DNA from: Cronobacter turicensis z3032
GTDB lineage: Bacteria > Pseudomonadota > Gammaproteobacteria > Enterobacterales > Enterobacteriaceae
Assembly (NCBI GenBank): GCA_000027065.2
Contig: FN543093.2
Location: forward strand, 3,910,074 to 3,974,073
Direction: 5' to 3'
Length of the DNA stretch: 64,000 nt
Positions within the stretch are counted from its first letter, which is position 1, and each line of letters starts with the position of its first letter. Positions 50,301-61,587 of this stretch are shown one piece after another. The notes under the pieces are model-generated. The model had not been told where the DNA came from, did no database searches, and saw nothing but the letters and a program-made list of their open reading frames with translations. The position numbers and the translations under genes were made by a program.

Positions 50301-51042
50301 CGCAGTTAAGGCCGAACGTGAGCGCATCGGCATGGCGCAGCGAGTTATAAAACGCTTCGGTGGTCTGGCCCGACAGCGTGCGGCCGGAGGCATCGGTTAT
50401 CGTGCCGGAAATCATCATGGGCAGTTCAACGCCGAGCGCCTCGAACTCCGTCTTCACGGCGAAAATCGCGGCCTTGGCGTTAAGGGTATCGAACACGGTT
50501 TCGATAAGAATCAGATCCGAGCCGCCTTCAATCAGCGCGCGCGTGGATTCGCGGTAGGCGTCCACCAGCTGATCGAAGGTGACATTACGGAAGGCCGGGT
50601 CGTTCACATCAGGAGAAATCGAAGCTGTACGGTTAGTGGGCCCTAACACACCGGCCACATAACGCGGTTTTTCCGGCGTGCGCGCGGTCCACTCGTCGGC
50701 GCAGGCGCGGGCCAGTCGCGCGGCTTCATAGTTGATTTCCGCCGACAGCGATTCCATCTGGTAATCCGCCATCGCGATGGTCGTCGAGTTAAACGTGTTC
50801 GTCTCGATGATATCGGCGCCCGCTTCGAAGTAGGCGTAGTGGATCGCGGCGATGATATCTGGCCTGGTGAGCACCAGCAGGTCGTTGTTGCCTTTAAGAT
50901 CGCACGGCCAGTCGGCAAAGCGCTCGCCGCGGAAATCCTCTTCATCCAGACGATAGCTCTGGATCATGGTGCCCATACCGCCGTCCAGCACCATAATGCG
51001 TTCAGCTAATTGTTGGCGCAGCTGCTCAGATTTGCTACTCAC
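47359..51042 (-). CDS. metH: Cobalamin-dependent methionine synthase
   Basis: A 1227-residue enzyme, exactly the E. coli length from the GTG start at 51042, which has CAGGAG well placed. It makes methionine from homocysteine and 5-methyltetrahydrofolate. Domains in order: homocysteine binding (1-~350, zinc cysteines in GGCCGTT), folate binding/pterin (~355-650, VGERTNVTGSAKFK), helical cap (~650-740), cobalamin domain (~740-895; DVHDIGKNIVG with the cobalt-ligand His ~759) and the AdoMet reactivation domain (~900-1227, ending NLGYDAD). It is divergent from iclR. Confidence 0.97.
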   Translation of the reverse strand: MSSKSEQLRQQLAERIMVLDGGMGTMIQSYRLDEEDFRGERFADWPCDLKGNNDLLVLTRPDIIAAIHYAYFEAGADIIETNTFNSTTIAMADYQMESLSAEINYEAARLARACADEWTARTPEKPRYVAGVLGPTNRTASISPDVNDPAFRNVTFDQLVDAYRESTRALIEGGSDLILIETVFDTLNAKAAIFAVKTEFEALGVELPMMISGTITDASGRTLSGQTTEAFYNSLRHADALTFGLNCALGPDELRQYVAELSRIAECYVTAHPNAGLPNAFGEYDLDADVMAAQIREWAESGFLNIVGGCCGTTPAHIAAMSRAVEGLPPRKLPEIPVACRLAGLEPLNIGDDSLFVNVGERTNVTGSAKFKRLIKEEKYSEALDVARQQVESGAQIIDINMDEGMLDAEAAMVRFLNLIAGEPDIARVPIMIDSSKWDVIEKGLKCIQGKGIVNSISMKEGVEAFVHHARLVRRYGAAVVVMAFDEVGQADTRERKIEICRRAYNILTEEVGFPPEDIIFDPNIFAVATGIDEHNNYAQDFIGACEDIKRELPHALISGGVSNVSFSFRGNDPVREAIHAVFLYYAIRNGMDMGIVNAGQLAIYDDLPAELRDAVEDVILNRRADGTERLLALAEKYRGSKADSAADAQQAEWRSWDVKKRLEYSLVKGITEFIEQDTEEARQQAERPIQVIEGPLMDGMNVVGDLFGEGKMFLPQVVKSARVMKQAVAYLEPYIQASKEVGKSNGKIVLATVKGDVHDIGKNIVGVVLQCNNYEIIDLGVMVPTDKILKTAREVNADIIGLSGLITPSLDEMVNVAKEMERQGFTLPLLIGGATTSKAHTAVKIEQNYSGPTVYVQNASRTVGVVSSLLSDTLRDDFVARTRKEYETVRIQHGRKKPRTPPVTLAAARENDLAFDWESYTPPAAHRLGVEEVVASIETLRNYIDWTPFFMTWSLAGKYPRILEDEVVGEEAQRLFKDANEMLDALSAEKSLTPRGVVGIFPANRVGDDIEIYRDETRTQVLSVSHHLRQQTEKVGFANYCMADFVAPKHSGKADYLGAFAVTGGLEEDALAEAFDAQHDDYNKIMVKAVADRLAEAFAEYLHERVRKVLWGYAPYENLSNEELIRENYQGIRPAPGYPACPEHTEKSAIWELLDVENRIGMKLTESYAMWPGASVSGWYFSHPESKYFAVAQIQRDQVEDYARRKGMSVSEVERWLAANLGYDAD

Positions 51043-51203
51043 ATATGCTCCTGATACTCGACTCAACCCAGGCCACCAAGGCCAGCAAACCATACTGGCA
51101 TAAAGCGATCGGACGGGAAAGGCGCGCGGCGGCAACGTGAGACATGTTCATAATTGACTGCTCCGATGAGTTGCCTGGCGGTTGCATTATCGCCAAATAA
51201 AAC

Positions 51204-51217
51204 GAAAATGATTTCCA
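51204..51217 (+). promoter_or_regulatory. IclR operator at the iclR promoter
   Basis: GAAAATGATTTCCA closely matches the IclR palindrome TGGAAATNATTTCCA. It lies 23 bases before the iclR start, consistent with autorepression. Confidence 0.72.
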
Positions 51218-51239
51218 CGATACAGAAAAGGAGGCCGTT

Positions 51240-52076
51240 ATGGTCGCTACCGTACCCGCTAAACGTGGCAAAAAGCCCCGCAACGCCGCCACTACCGCCG
51301 CCCCGCAGGCGACGGGCCAGGTGCAGTCGCTCACGCGCGGCCTGAAGCTGCTGGAGTGGATAGCCGAATCGCAAGGTAGCGTGGCGCTGACAGAGCTGGC
51401 GCAGCAGGCCGGATTGCCAAACTCCACCACTCACCGCCTGCTTACCACCATGCAGCAACTGGGCTTTGTGCGCCAGGTGGGCGATCTCGGCCACTGGGCT
51501 ATCGGCGCCCACGCCTTTATTATCGGCAGCAGTTTCCTGCAAAGCCGTAACCTGCTGGCGATTGTGCATCCGATTCTGCGCACGCTGATGGAAGACTCCG
51601 GCGAAACCGTGAATCTCGCGGTGCTGGATAAGAGCGATCATCAGGCCATTATTATCGACCAGGTGCAGTGTACTCAGTTGATGCGCATGTCCGCGCCGAT
51701 TGGCGGCAAGCTGCCGATGCACGCCTCGGGCGCCGGGAAAGCGTTTTTGTCGCAGTTAAGCGATGAGGATGTGTCTGCGCTGCTGCACCGTCAGGGGCTG
51801 AAAGCCTATACGCATGCGACGCTGGTGGCGCCTGCGCACCTGAAAGACGATCTCGCCCAGACGCGCAAGCGCGGCTACTCCTTTGATGATGAAGAGCACG
51901 CGCTCGGCCTGCGCTGCGTGGCGGCCTGTATTTACGACGAGCATCACGAGGCATTCGCGGCGATTTCTATCTCCGGCCCGATTTCACGCATGACTGACGA
52001 TCGCGTGACGGAGTTAGGCGCGCTGGTGATCCGCGCGGCAAAAGAAGTAACGCTGGCTTACGGCGGCGTTCGTTAA
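51240..52076 (+). CDS. iclR: Acetate operon repressor IclR
   Basis: A 278-residue repressor of aceBAK. A basic N-terminal tail is followed by a winged HTH (about 30-85: SLTRGLKLLEWIAES, LTELAQQAGLPNSTTHRLL). The C-terminal effector domain (~100-270: GETVNLAVLDKSDHQAIII, GKLPMHASGAGKAFLS, AISISGPISRM) binds glyoxylate or pyruvate. GGAGG precedes the ATG. It is convergent with aceK; E. coli arpA between them is missing. Confidence 0.95.
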   Translation: MVATVPAKRGKKPRNAATTAAPQATGQVQSLTRGLKLLEWIAESQGSVALTELAQQAGLPNSTTHRLLTTMQQLGFVRQVGDLGHWAIGAHAFIIGSSFLQSRNLLAIVHPILRTLMEDSGETVNLAVLDKSDHQAIIIDQVQCTQLMRMSAPIGGKLPMHASGAGKAFLSQLSDEDVSALLHRQGLKAYTHATLVAPAHLKDDLAQTRKRGYSFDDEEHALGLRCVAACIYDEHHEAFAAISISGPISRMTDDRVTELGALVIRAAKEVTLAYGGVR

Positions 52077-52086
52077 GCGGCTGGCG

Positions 52087-52112
52087 GGCGTCAGACCTTT
52101 TCCCCTGACGCC
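52087..52112 (+). terminator. Probable iclR terminator
   Basis: Stem GGCGTCAG/CTGACGCC with a 10-base loop between convergent iclR and aceK. The following TTCGCCTTATT is a weak T-run. Confidence 0.5.
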
Positions 52113-52118
52113 TTCGCC

Positions 52119-53909
52119 TTATTCCTCGCCCACGACCGAGGGCGCGATATTCGCAACGGCGGACTCAGGGGAGCCGTTGTGATTTTTCCAGCGCACGCAG
52201 AAACGCTGGCGTCGGCGGTACGCGTACACATCCTCCACATACCCTTCACGAATGCGGGTCTGTAGCGCGCGCCAGTAGCTGGCGCTGAACAGATCGCTGT
52301 GCATCTCTTCAAACAATGGACCGATTTTCGGGTCGGCGCAGAGCCAGTGGCGAAACTCCTCCGGAAAGACGTCGCCGGGCGCCACGCTGTACCAGGGCTC
52401 GGCGCTGAGTTCGTCCTCCGGGTAGCGCGGCGGCGGGATATCGCGAAAATTCACTTCGGTCATGTAGCAGATCTCATCGTAATCGTAGAAGACGACCCGC
52501 CCGTGGCGCGTGACGCCGAAGTTTTTAAACAGCATATCGCCGGGGAAGATGTTAGCGGCGGCGAGCTGGCGGATGGCGTTGCCATACTCTTCGATAGCGT
52601 CGCGCAACTGCTGGCCCGTCGCCTGCTCCAGCCACAGATTGAGCGGCACCATACGGCGCTCGATATAGAGATGGCTGACAGAAATTTTATCGCCCATGTC
52701 GGTGAGTTTTTGCCCGACCTCCTGGTGCAGCAGCGCCATCAGATCCGGGCTGATATGCCGTTTTTCAATGACGAAGTTTTCAAACTCCTGGGTATCCGCC
52801 ATGCGTCCGACGCGATCGTGCTCTTTCACCAGCTGGTAGCAGGCGCGCACGTGCGCTTCGCTCATCTCCTTTTGCGGAGCGAAGCGGTCTTTGATGACTT
52901 TAAACACCCGGTCGAACCCCGGCAGCGTGAAGACCAGCATCACCATGCCGCGAATGCCTGGCGCCTCGATAAACTGTTCGTCGGCGTGACGCAGATAGTG
53001 GAGATATTCGCGGTAGCTTTCGGTCTTGGCGTGTTTCTGACAGCCAATCGCCATATAGAGCTCGGCCGTGGTTTTGCCCGGCAGGATCTCGCGCAGCCAT
53101 TCGACAAGGGCGGCGGGCAGCGGCGCGTACACCATGAAATAAGAGCGGGCGAAGCCGAAAACGATGCTCGCCCCGGCGCTGCCGGTGAGGCAGGTGTCGA
53201 CAAACAGTTCGCCGTCGTCGCTGCGGTGGACAGGCAACAGAAAAGGCAGCGTGACGTCGGGCAGACGTAGTTTACCCACCAGCCAGGCGGCTTTGTTGCG
53301 GTAGAAGAGTTCATTCGCCACTTCCAGATGCGCCTGCGCGAGACGCGCCGGGCCGAGCGTTTCGTTAAGATGCGCGATGATGTAGCGGACATCGCGCGGC
53401 AGATCCTGCCACGGCAGGCGCAGAGGGAGATCGGAGAGCAAAGTCGTCAGCAGCGGCTCCCAGCCCTGCTCCGGAAAAAACGTTTTCGCGAGCGGCCGCG
53501 GCATGGTGCGAAAGCGTCGCTCAGGCTGGGAGCTGAAAATAAACAACCGGTCCGGCGTGAGCGAGCGGTGATCGTAAAGCCTGCAATAAACGGAATTAAA
53601 AAAGCTTTCGGCGATTTCAAAGCGCGGGTAATCGGGAAGCAGATCGGTGTAATGGCGCTTCACGCGCAGCAGAAAATCGGGGTCGGTGGCTTTCCCTTCC
53701 ATAATGCAGCGCAACTGCTCAACCACCAGCCCGACATGGTGATCGTAGAGATGGATACGGCTTTTCATCGCCTGCTGGACAGCATGCCAGTCGGCCTGTT
53801 CAAAGCGGTGTTGCGCGCCCGCCGTGATTTCCAGAAAACGACCATATTGCGCGTCAAACCCTTGCAGGATGGTTTGGGCGATGAGTAGCTCGAGTCCACG
53901 CGACGGCAT
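52119..53909 (-). CDS. aceK: Isocitrate dehydrogenase kinase/phosphatase
   Basis: A 596-residue bifunctional enzyme that switches isocitrate dehydrogenase off (kinase) or on (phosphatase), directing isocitrate into the glyoxylate shunt. The ATG at 53909 gives MPSRGLELLIAQTILQGFDAQ as in E. coli; the upstream open frame enters repeat sequence. Kinase domain from ~315: IRGMVMLVFTLPGFDRVFKVIKD (nucleotide loop and Lys), YIERRMVPLN, ANIFPGDMLFKNFGV and YDYDEI (catalytic Asp). The C-terminal ~12 residues (HNGSPESAVANIAPSVVGEE) extend beyond the E. coli end. Last gene of aceBAK. Confidence 0.95.
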   Translation of the reverse strand: MPSRGLELLIAQTILQGFDAQYGRFLEITAGAQHRFEQADWHAVQQAMKSRIHLYDHHVGLVVEQLRCIMEGKATDPDFLLRVKRHYTDLLPDYPRFEIAESFFNSVYCRLYDHRSLTPDRLFIFSSQPERRFRTMPRPLAKTFFPEQGWEPLLTTLLSDLPLRLPWQDLPRDVRYIIAHLNETLGPARLAQAHLEVANELFYRNKAAWLVGKLRLPDVTLPFLLPVHRSDDGELFVDTCLTGSAGASIVFGFARSYFMVYAPLPAALVEWLREILPGKTTAELYMAIGCQKHAKTESYREYLHYLRHADEQFIEAPGIRGMVMLVFTLPGFDRVFKVIKDRFAPQKEMSEAHVRACYQLVKEHDRVGRMADTQEFENFVIEKRHISPDLMALLHQEVGQKLTDMGDKISVSHLYIERRMVPLNLWLEQATGQQLRDAIEEYGNAIRQLAAANIFPGDMLFKNFGVTRHGRVVFYDYDEICYMTEVNFRDIPPPRYPEDELSAEPWYSVAPGDVFPEEFRHWLCADPKIGPLFEEMHSDLFSASYWRALQTRIREGYVEDVYAYRRRQRFCVRWKNHNGSPESAVANIAPSVVGEE

Positions 53910-53972
53910 AGGCAGGCTCCGTGTGTGAAAATAAAAGGTATGGCAGATCATGCGCATCCGCCATACGCATGT

Positions 53973-54047
53973 GGTGGATGCGCTGCGCTTATCCACCCTG
54001 GACAGGATCAAAGCGGCTGTAGGGCGGGTAAGCGACGCGCACCCGCC
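53973..54047. repeat. Inverted pair of R1 repeats in the aceA-aceK spacer
   Basis: GGTGGATGCGCTGCGC plus TTATCCACCC at 53973-53998, and the inverted copy GTAGGGCGGGTAAGCGA plus CGCGCACCCGCC at 54019-54047. The hairpin occupies the aceA-aceK spacer, where E. coli also has repetitive stem-loops that lower aceK expression relative to aceA. Confidence 0.85.
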
Positions 54048-54082
54048 GCTGACTCCCGGTGGATGCGCTCCCTGAGACAGCG

Positions 54083-55390
54083 TCAGAACTGCGCTTCTTC
54101 GGTCGAGCCGGTTAACGCCGTCACGGACGACACGCCGCCCTGGATAATGGTCGTGACATTATCGAAGTAACCGGTGCCCACCTCCTGCTGATGCGACACG
54201 AAGGTGTAACCCTCTTTACCTGCGGCGAATTCCGGCTGCTGCACTTTCTCGACGTAATGCCGCATCCCTTCGCCCTGGGCGTAGGCGTGGGCGAGATCGA
54301 ACATGTTGAACCACATGCTGTGAATACCCGCGAGCGTAATGAACTGGTATTTGTACCCCATCGCCGACAGTTCCTCCTGGAAAGAGGCGATGGTTTTGTC
54401 GTCGAGTTTTTTCTTCCAGTTGAACGACGGCGAGCAGTTATACGCCAGCAGCTTGCCGGGGAAGCGGGCATGGATGGCTTCGGCGAAGCGTCGCGCCTGG
54501 TCGAGATCCGGCGTGGAAGTTTCGCACCACACCAGATCCGCGTACGGCGCATAGGCCAGCCCTCGGCTGATCGCCTGCTCGACGCCCGCGCGGGTACGGA
54601 AGAAGCCTTCGCTGGTGCGCTCACCGGTAATAAATTCACTGTCATACGGATCGCAGTCGGAGGTGATGAGATCCGCCGCATCGGCATCGGTGCGCGCAAT
54701 CAGCAGCGTCGGAACGCCCATGACGTCTGCCGCGAGCCGCGCTGCGACCAGCTTCTGGATAGCTTCCTGGGTGGGTACCAGCACTTTGCCGCCCATATGA
54801 CCGCACTTTTTCACCGAGGCGAGCTGATCTTCGAAATGCACCGCCGCCGCGCCGGCTTCAATCATCGCTTTCATCAGCTCGAACGCATTCAGCACCCCGC
54901 CAAAACCCGCCTCGGCATCGGCCACGATCGGCAGAAAATAATCGACATAGCGCGGATCGCCAGGCTCAATGCCCGCCGCCCACTGGATCTGATCGGCGCG
55001 ACGAAACGTGTTGTTGATCCGCGCCACCACTGCCGGCACGGAGTTCGCCGGATAGAGCGACTGATCCGGATACATGCTGGCGGCAAGGTTGGCGTCTGCC
55101 GCGACCTGCCAGCCGGAAAGATACACCGCCTCGATCCCCGCCTTCGCCTGCTGCAATGCCTGTCCACCGGTCAGCGCGCCCAGGCTGTTGACGTAGCCCT
55201 TTTTCGACTCGCCGTGCAGCAGACGCCACATTCTTGCTGCGCCAAGCTGCGCCAGCGTGCATTCCGGATTGACCGAACCGCGTAATTTCACCACGTCCTG
55301 CGCGCTATAAGGGCGGCGAATGCCCTCCCAGCGCGGGTTTGTCCATTCCTGCTCTAACTGCTGAATCTGTTGGGTACGTGTTGTTGTCAT
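54083..55390 (-). CDS. aceA: Isocitrate lyase
   Basis: A 435-residue enzyme splitting isocitrate to glyoxylate and succinate. The catalytic-cysteine loop ASVKKCGHMGGKVLVP is at about residues 190-205. Mg-binding and substrate residues: ADAEAGFGGVLNAFELM, LIARTDADAADLI, NCSPSFNWKK. The start is ATG at 55390, 31 bases after the aceB stop. One residue longer than E. coli AceA. Second gene of aceBAK. Confidence 0.97.
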   Translation of the reverse strand: MTTTRTQQIQQLEQEWTNPRWEGIRRPYSAQDVVKLRGSVNPECTLAQLGAARMWRLLHGESKKGYVNSLGALTGGQALQQAKAGIEAVYLSGWQVAADANLAASMYPDQSLYPANSVPAVVARINNTFRRADQIQWAAGIEPGDPRYVDYFLPIVADAEAGFGGVLNAFELMKAMIEAGAAAVHFEDQLASVKKCGHMGGKVLVPTQEAIQKLVAARLAADVMGVPTLLIARTDADAADLITSDCDPYDSEFITGERTSEGFFRTRAGVEQAISRGLAYAPYADLVWCETSTPDLDQARRFAEAIHARFPGKLLAYNCSPSFNWKKKLDDKTIASFQEELSAMGYKYQFITLAGIHSMWFNMFDLAHAYAQGEGMRHYVEKVQQPEFAAGKEGYTFVSHQQEVGTGYFDNVTTIIQGGVSSVTALTGSTEEAQF

Positions 55391-55421
55391 GGCAGATGCT
55401 CCGTGTTGTTGTGGTGTAGGA

Positions 55422-57020
55422 TCAGGCCAGCAGGCGATAGCCCGGCAGCGTCAGGAAGTCGATGAGGTCGTCGGACGTGGTGATTTGCTCCATCAGGCGA
55501 GCGGCCTCGTCAAAACGGCCGTGGCTGTAGCGCTGCTCGCCAAGCTCCTCCTGAATCACCCGCATCTCTTCGGCCAGCATCTGGCGGAAAAGCGCTTTGG
55601 TGACTTTGCTGCCGTTGCTGAGCGTTTTCTGATGGTGTATCCACTGCCAGATGGAAGTGCGTGAAATTTCCGCCGTCGCGGCATCCTCCATCAGCCCGTA
55701 AATCGGCACGCAGCCGTTACCGGAGATCCACGCTTCGATGTATTGCACCGCCACGCGAATATTGGCGCGCATCCCCTCTTCCGTGCGCTCGCCGGGACAT
55801 GGCTCAAGCAACTGCACGGCGGTGATGGGCGCGTCGTCTTCCCGCAATATATGCAGCTGGTTTTTACGCTCGCCCAGCGCGGCATTGAAGACAGCCATAA
55901 CCGTATCGCCAAGACCGGGGTGGGCAATCCAGGTGCCGTCGTGACCATTCGCCGCTTCCAGCTCTTTATCTGCCTTCACTTTGTTGAGCACCCAGTTGTT
56001 GCGCTCGGTATCTTTGCTCGGGATGAACGCCGCCATGCCACCCATCGCAAACGCGCCGCGCCGGTGGCAGGTTTTAATGAGGAGCCGTGAATAGGCGCTC
56101 AGGAAGGGCTTATCCATAGTGACGGATTGCCTGTCTGGCAGGACGCGGTCCGGATGGTTTTTGAGGGTTTTGATATAGCTGAAGATGTAATCCCAGCGAC
56201 CGCAGTTAAGCCCGACGATATGGTCGCGCAGTGCGTGCAGGATTTCATCCATCTGGAAAACCGCGGGCAGGGTTTCGATAAGGAGCGTGGCTTTGATGGT
56301 GCCGCGCGGCAGGTTGAAGCGGTCTTCGGCGTAACTGAAGACGTCGCTCCACCAGGCCGCCTCCTGCCAGGACTGTGTTTTCGGCAGATAGAAATAGGGG
56401 CCGCTGCCTTTTGCCAGCAAATTTTTGTAGTTGTGGAAGAAGTAGAGCGCGAAATCAAACAGGCTGCCGGGCACAGGCTCGTCGCGCCAGGTGACATGTT
56501 TCTCCGGCAGGTGCAGTCCGCGTACGCGGCAGACCAGCACGGCGGGATCCGGCTTGAGCTGATAAATCTTGCCCGCCTCGTTGGTCCAGGCGATCGTGCC
56601 TTTAATCGCATCGCGCAGGTTGATCTGCCCCTCGATCACTTTACTCCACGCGGGCGCCAGTGAATCCTCGAAATCCGCCATAAATACTTTAACGTTCGCG
56701 TTGAGCGCATTGATGACCATTTTGCGTTCAACCGGACCGGTTATCTCGACGCGCCGGTCGAGGAGATCCTCAGGAATGCCGCGAATTTTCCAGTCGCCAT
56801 TTCTAATGGAAGCCGTTTCCGAAAGGAAGTCAGGCAGCTTTCCGCCGTCAATTTCTTTCTGTACCTGCTGACGTGTAGCAAGCAGGCTATTGCGTTGCGG
56901 CGTAAAGCGCGCCACCAGTTCGGTAAGAAAGTCGACAGCTTCCGGCGTCAGGATCTGCCGTTCCTGCTCGCCAAAAGGGTGGCTGAAAGCCAGTTCTGCG
57001 GTCATTGCCTGTTGATTCAT
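55422..57020 (-). CDS. aceB: Malate synthase A
   Basis: A 532-residue TIM-barrel enzyme condensing glyoxylate with acetyl-CoA to malate. Markers: VFMADFEDSLAPAWSKVIEGQINL (substrate pocket), RVRGLHLPEKHV, KATLLIETLPAVFQMDEILHAL (catalytic Glu), GLNCGRWDYIFS and the C-terminal plug region with the catalytic Asp in YGLMEDAATAEISRTS. First gene of aceBAK; an IclR-box-like sequence lies upstream. Length is one residue less than E. coli AceB (533). Confidence 0.97.
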   Translation of the reverse strand: MNQQAMTAELAFSHPFGEQERQILTPEAVDFLTELVARFTPQRNSLLATRQQVQKEIDGGKLPDFLSETASIRNGDWKIRGIPEDLLDRRVEITGPVERKMVINALNANVKVFMADFEDSLAPAWSKVIEGQINLRDAIKGTIAWTNEAGKIYQLKPDPAVLVCRVRGLHLPEKHVTWRDEPVPGSLFDFALYFFHNYKNLLAKGSGPYFYLPKTQSWQEAAWWSDVFSYAEDRFNLPRGTIKATLLIETLPAVFQMDEILHALRDHIVGLNCGRWDYIFSYIKTLKNHPDRVLPDRQSVTMDKPFLSAYSRLLIKTCHRRGAFAMGGMAAFIPSKDTERNNWVLNKVKADKELEAANGHDGTWIAHPGLGDTVMAVFNAALGERKNQLHILREDDAPITAVQLLEPCPGERTEEGMRANIRVAVQYIEAWISGNGCVPIYGLMEDAATAEISRTSIWQWIHHQKTLSNGSKVTKALFRQMLAEEMRVIQEELGEQRYSHGRFDEAARLMEQITTSDDLIDFLTLPGYRLLA

Positions 57021-57120
57021 AGCAGCGCTCCTCGGTTTTGATCCAAAAGATTCCCCATAGCAGGCGTACGCGATCTCTTACGTTCAGATTTCGTACAGCA
57101 TCATTAAGACTACTCATTCT

Positions 57121-57180
57121 TTTACCAAAATCAAAAACAATTTCCATTTTAATATAGAAATTGAGTTAACTAATTGATTA
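57121..57180 (-). promoter_or_regulatory. aceBAK promoter/operator region
   Basis: The minus strand contains TTCTATATTAAAATGG followed by AAATTGTTTTTGATTTT, almost the same as the E. coli aceB operator. The IclR-box-like part (AATGGAAATTGTTTTT) covers 57133-57148. The sequence is markedly AT-rich. Repression by IclR and growth on acetate as inducer are expected. Confidence 0.75.
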
Positions 57181-57228
57181 GAAAGTGAATAAAATAGCTC
57201 AACTGAGTGAATCGATTTTCAAAAACAA

Positions 57229-57250
57229 AAAAGGCACCCGAAGGTGCCTT
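57229..57250 (-). terminator. Terminator after metA
   Basis: Stem AAGGCACC/GGTGCCTT with a CGAA loop, followed on the minus strand by TTTTTTGTTTTTG. It lies about 43 bases after the metA stop. Confidence 0.9.
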
Positions 57251-57292
57251 ATGAGGAGTGCTGAAACGCTTAAGGATCGCGTATGCAGAAGA

Positions 57293-58222
57293 TTACTCGA
57301 GGGTGGGATTCATATGGCGCAGATCGTATGGCGTGATCTGATACACGTAGTAATTGAGCCAGTTGGTGAAAAGCAGATTACCGTGGCTGCGCCAGGTCGC
57401 GCGCGGCGTTTTCGTCGGGTCGTCGCCGGGGAAATAGTTATATGGCACAGGCGGCGCCAGGCCGGCCTCAACATCGCGGAAATATTCGCCGGCAAGCGTT
57501 AAGGCGTCATACTCGGGATGGCCAGTAACGAACGCGATACGTTTGTCTTTACTGGCAAACAGGTAAGCGTCGCCCTCTTCCGATTCGGCCAGAATATCGA
57601 GATCGGTATAGTCGCGGATAAGCGCCGCCGGGAAATCAGCATAACGCGAATGCGGCGCCAGGAAAGAATCGTCAAACCCTTTGGTCAGCAGCGCGTGCGG
57701 CTGCGTGATGTGGTGCTCGTAAACGCCGGAGATTTTCTCCTGCCGCGTCTGTTTGGGAATGCCATAGAGGATATTTAACGCCGCCTGTACGGCCCAACAG
57801 ACAAAAAGCGTGGAGGTCACATGCTCTTTCGCCCACTCGAGCACCTGCTGGATCTGCGGCCAGTAGGCGACATCATTAAATTCTACCAGACCCAGCGGGG
57901 CGCCGGTGACGATGAGACCATCGTAGTTGTCGTCGCAGATATCTTCGAAATTACAATAGAAGTTATTGAGATGCTCCGCAGGCGTGTTGCGTGATTCACG
58001 GCTGTCGATACGCAGCAGGCGGATATCCACCTGCAGAGGGGAGTTAGAGAGAAGCCGCAGGAACTGATTTTCCGTTTCGATTTTCTTGGGCATCAGATTC
58101 AGGATCAAAACCTTGAGTGGTCGGATCTCCTGAACGCTGGCGCGTGATGTGGTCATCACGAAGACATTTTCCTGACGCAGAAAATTGACGGCTGGTAACT
58201 CATCAGGCACCCGAATCGGCAT
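57293..58222 (-). CDS. metA: Homoserine O-succinyltransferase
   Basis: A 309-residue enzyme, E. coli length, first committed step of methionine synthesis. The ATG at 58222 (MPIRVPDELPAVNFL) follows GAGGAAAAGG; 18 upstream codons overlap the Met boxes and are excluded. The acyl-enzyme cysteine is C142 in LFVCWAVQAALN; H235 is in TGHPEYD. The class-I glutamine-amidotransferase-like fold is complete. Control by MetJ through the boxes upstream. Confidence 0.96.
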   Translation of the reverse strand: MPIRVPDELPAVNFLRQENVFVMTTSRASVQEIRPLKVLILNLMPKKIETENQFLRLLSNSPLQVDIRLLRIDSRESRNTPAEHLNNFYCNFEDICDDNYDGLIVTGAPLGLVEFNDVAYWPQIQQVLEWAKEHVTSTLFVCWAVQAALNILYGIPKQTRQEKISGVYEHHITQPHALLTKGFDDSFLAPHSRYADFPAALIRDYTDLDILAESEEGDAYLFASKDKRIAFVTGHPEYDALTLAGEYFRDVEAGLAPPVPYNYFPGDDPTKTPRATWRSHGNLLFTNWLNYYVYQITPYDLRHMNPTLE

Positions 58223-58239
58223 AACCTTTTCCTCACAAC

Positions 58240-58271
58240 ATACGTTTATACGTTTAGACATCCAGACAGCC
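58240..58271 (-). promoter_or_regulatory. Four tandem Met boxes (MetJ operator) of metA
   Basis: On the minus strand four contiguous 8-mers read GGCTGTCT, GGATGTCT, AAACGTAT, AAACGTAT, each a variant of AGACGTCT. Tandem boxes allow cooperative MetJ binding with AdoMet. They end 18 bases before the metA start. Confidence 0.8.
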
Positions 58272-58435
58272 AACAATAACCAGGAATGGCACGAATGTCG
58301 AGCGGGAGTACGAAAGGTGAAAATGTTTCAAGGGGACTGATGCTGCGGTGTTAAGTATAAGAGGCCGGTAGAAAGGCGTGAGTGATGGTGAAGCGGGCAG
58401 CGGCTAAGTCGTATCTGTTTTCTCCTGAGCGCTAA

Positions 58436-58468
58436 AAAGCAAAAACCCCTCAGCGGCGCTGAGGGGTT
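58436..58468 (-). terminator. Ribosomal operon terminator
   Basis: An 11-bp stem AACCCCTCAGC/GCTGAGGGGTT followed on the minus strand by TTTTGCTTTTT, ten bases after the 5S gene. Confidence 0.9.
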
Positions 58469-58477
58469 CTTTAATTG

Positions 58478-58597
58478 ATGCCTGGCAGTTCCCTACTCTC
58501 GCATGGGGAGACCCCACACTACCATCGGCGCTACGGCGTTTCACTTCTGAGTTCGGCATGGGGTCAGGTGGGACCACCGCGCTACAGCCGCCAGGCA
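58478..58597 (-). rRNA. rrf: 5S ribosomal RNA
   Basis: 120 nt on the minus strand, from TGCCTGGC… to …CCAGGCAT, with terminal pairing of TGCCTGGC and GCCAGGCA. The whole sequence follows the enterobacterial 5S pattern (CACCTGACCCCATGCCGAAC and the GTGGGGTCTCCCCATGCGAG helix). Confidence 0.97.
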
Positions 58598-58685
58598 AAT
58601 TCTGTCTGTTCACCGCTTTCGCCATGAACATTATCCGTCACAAGCTGAATATCTCTCTCAACACGCCAGACTTCTTTGGCGTTGT

Positions 58686-61587
<2,902 letters not shown>

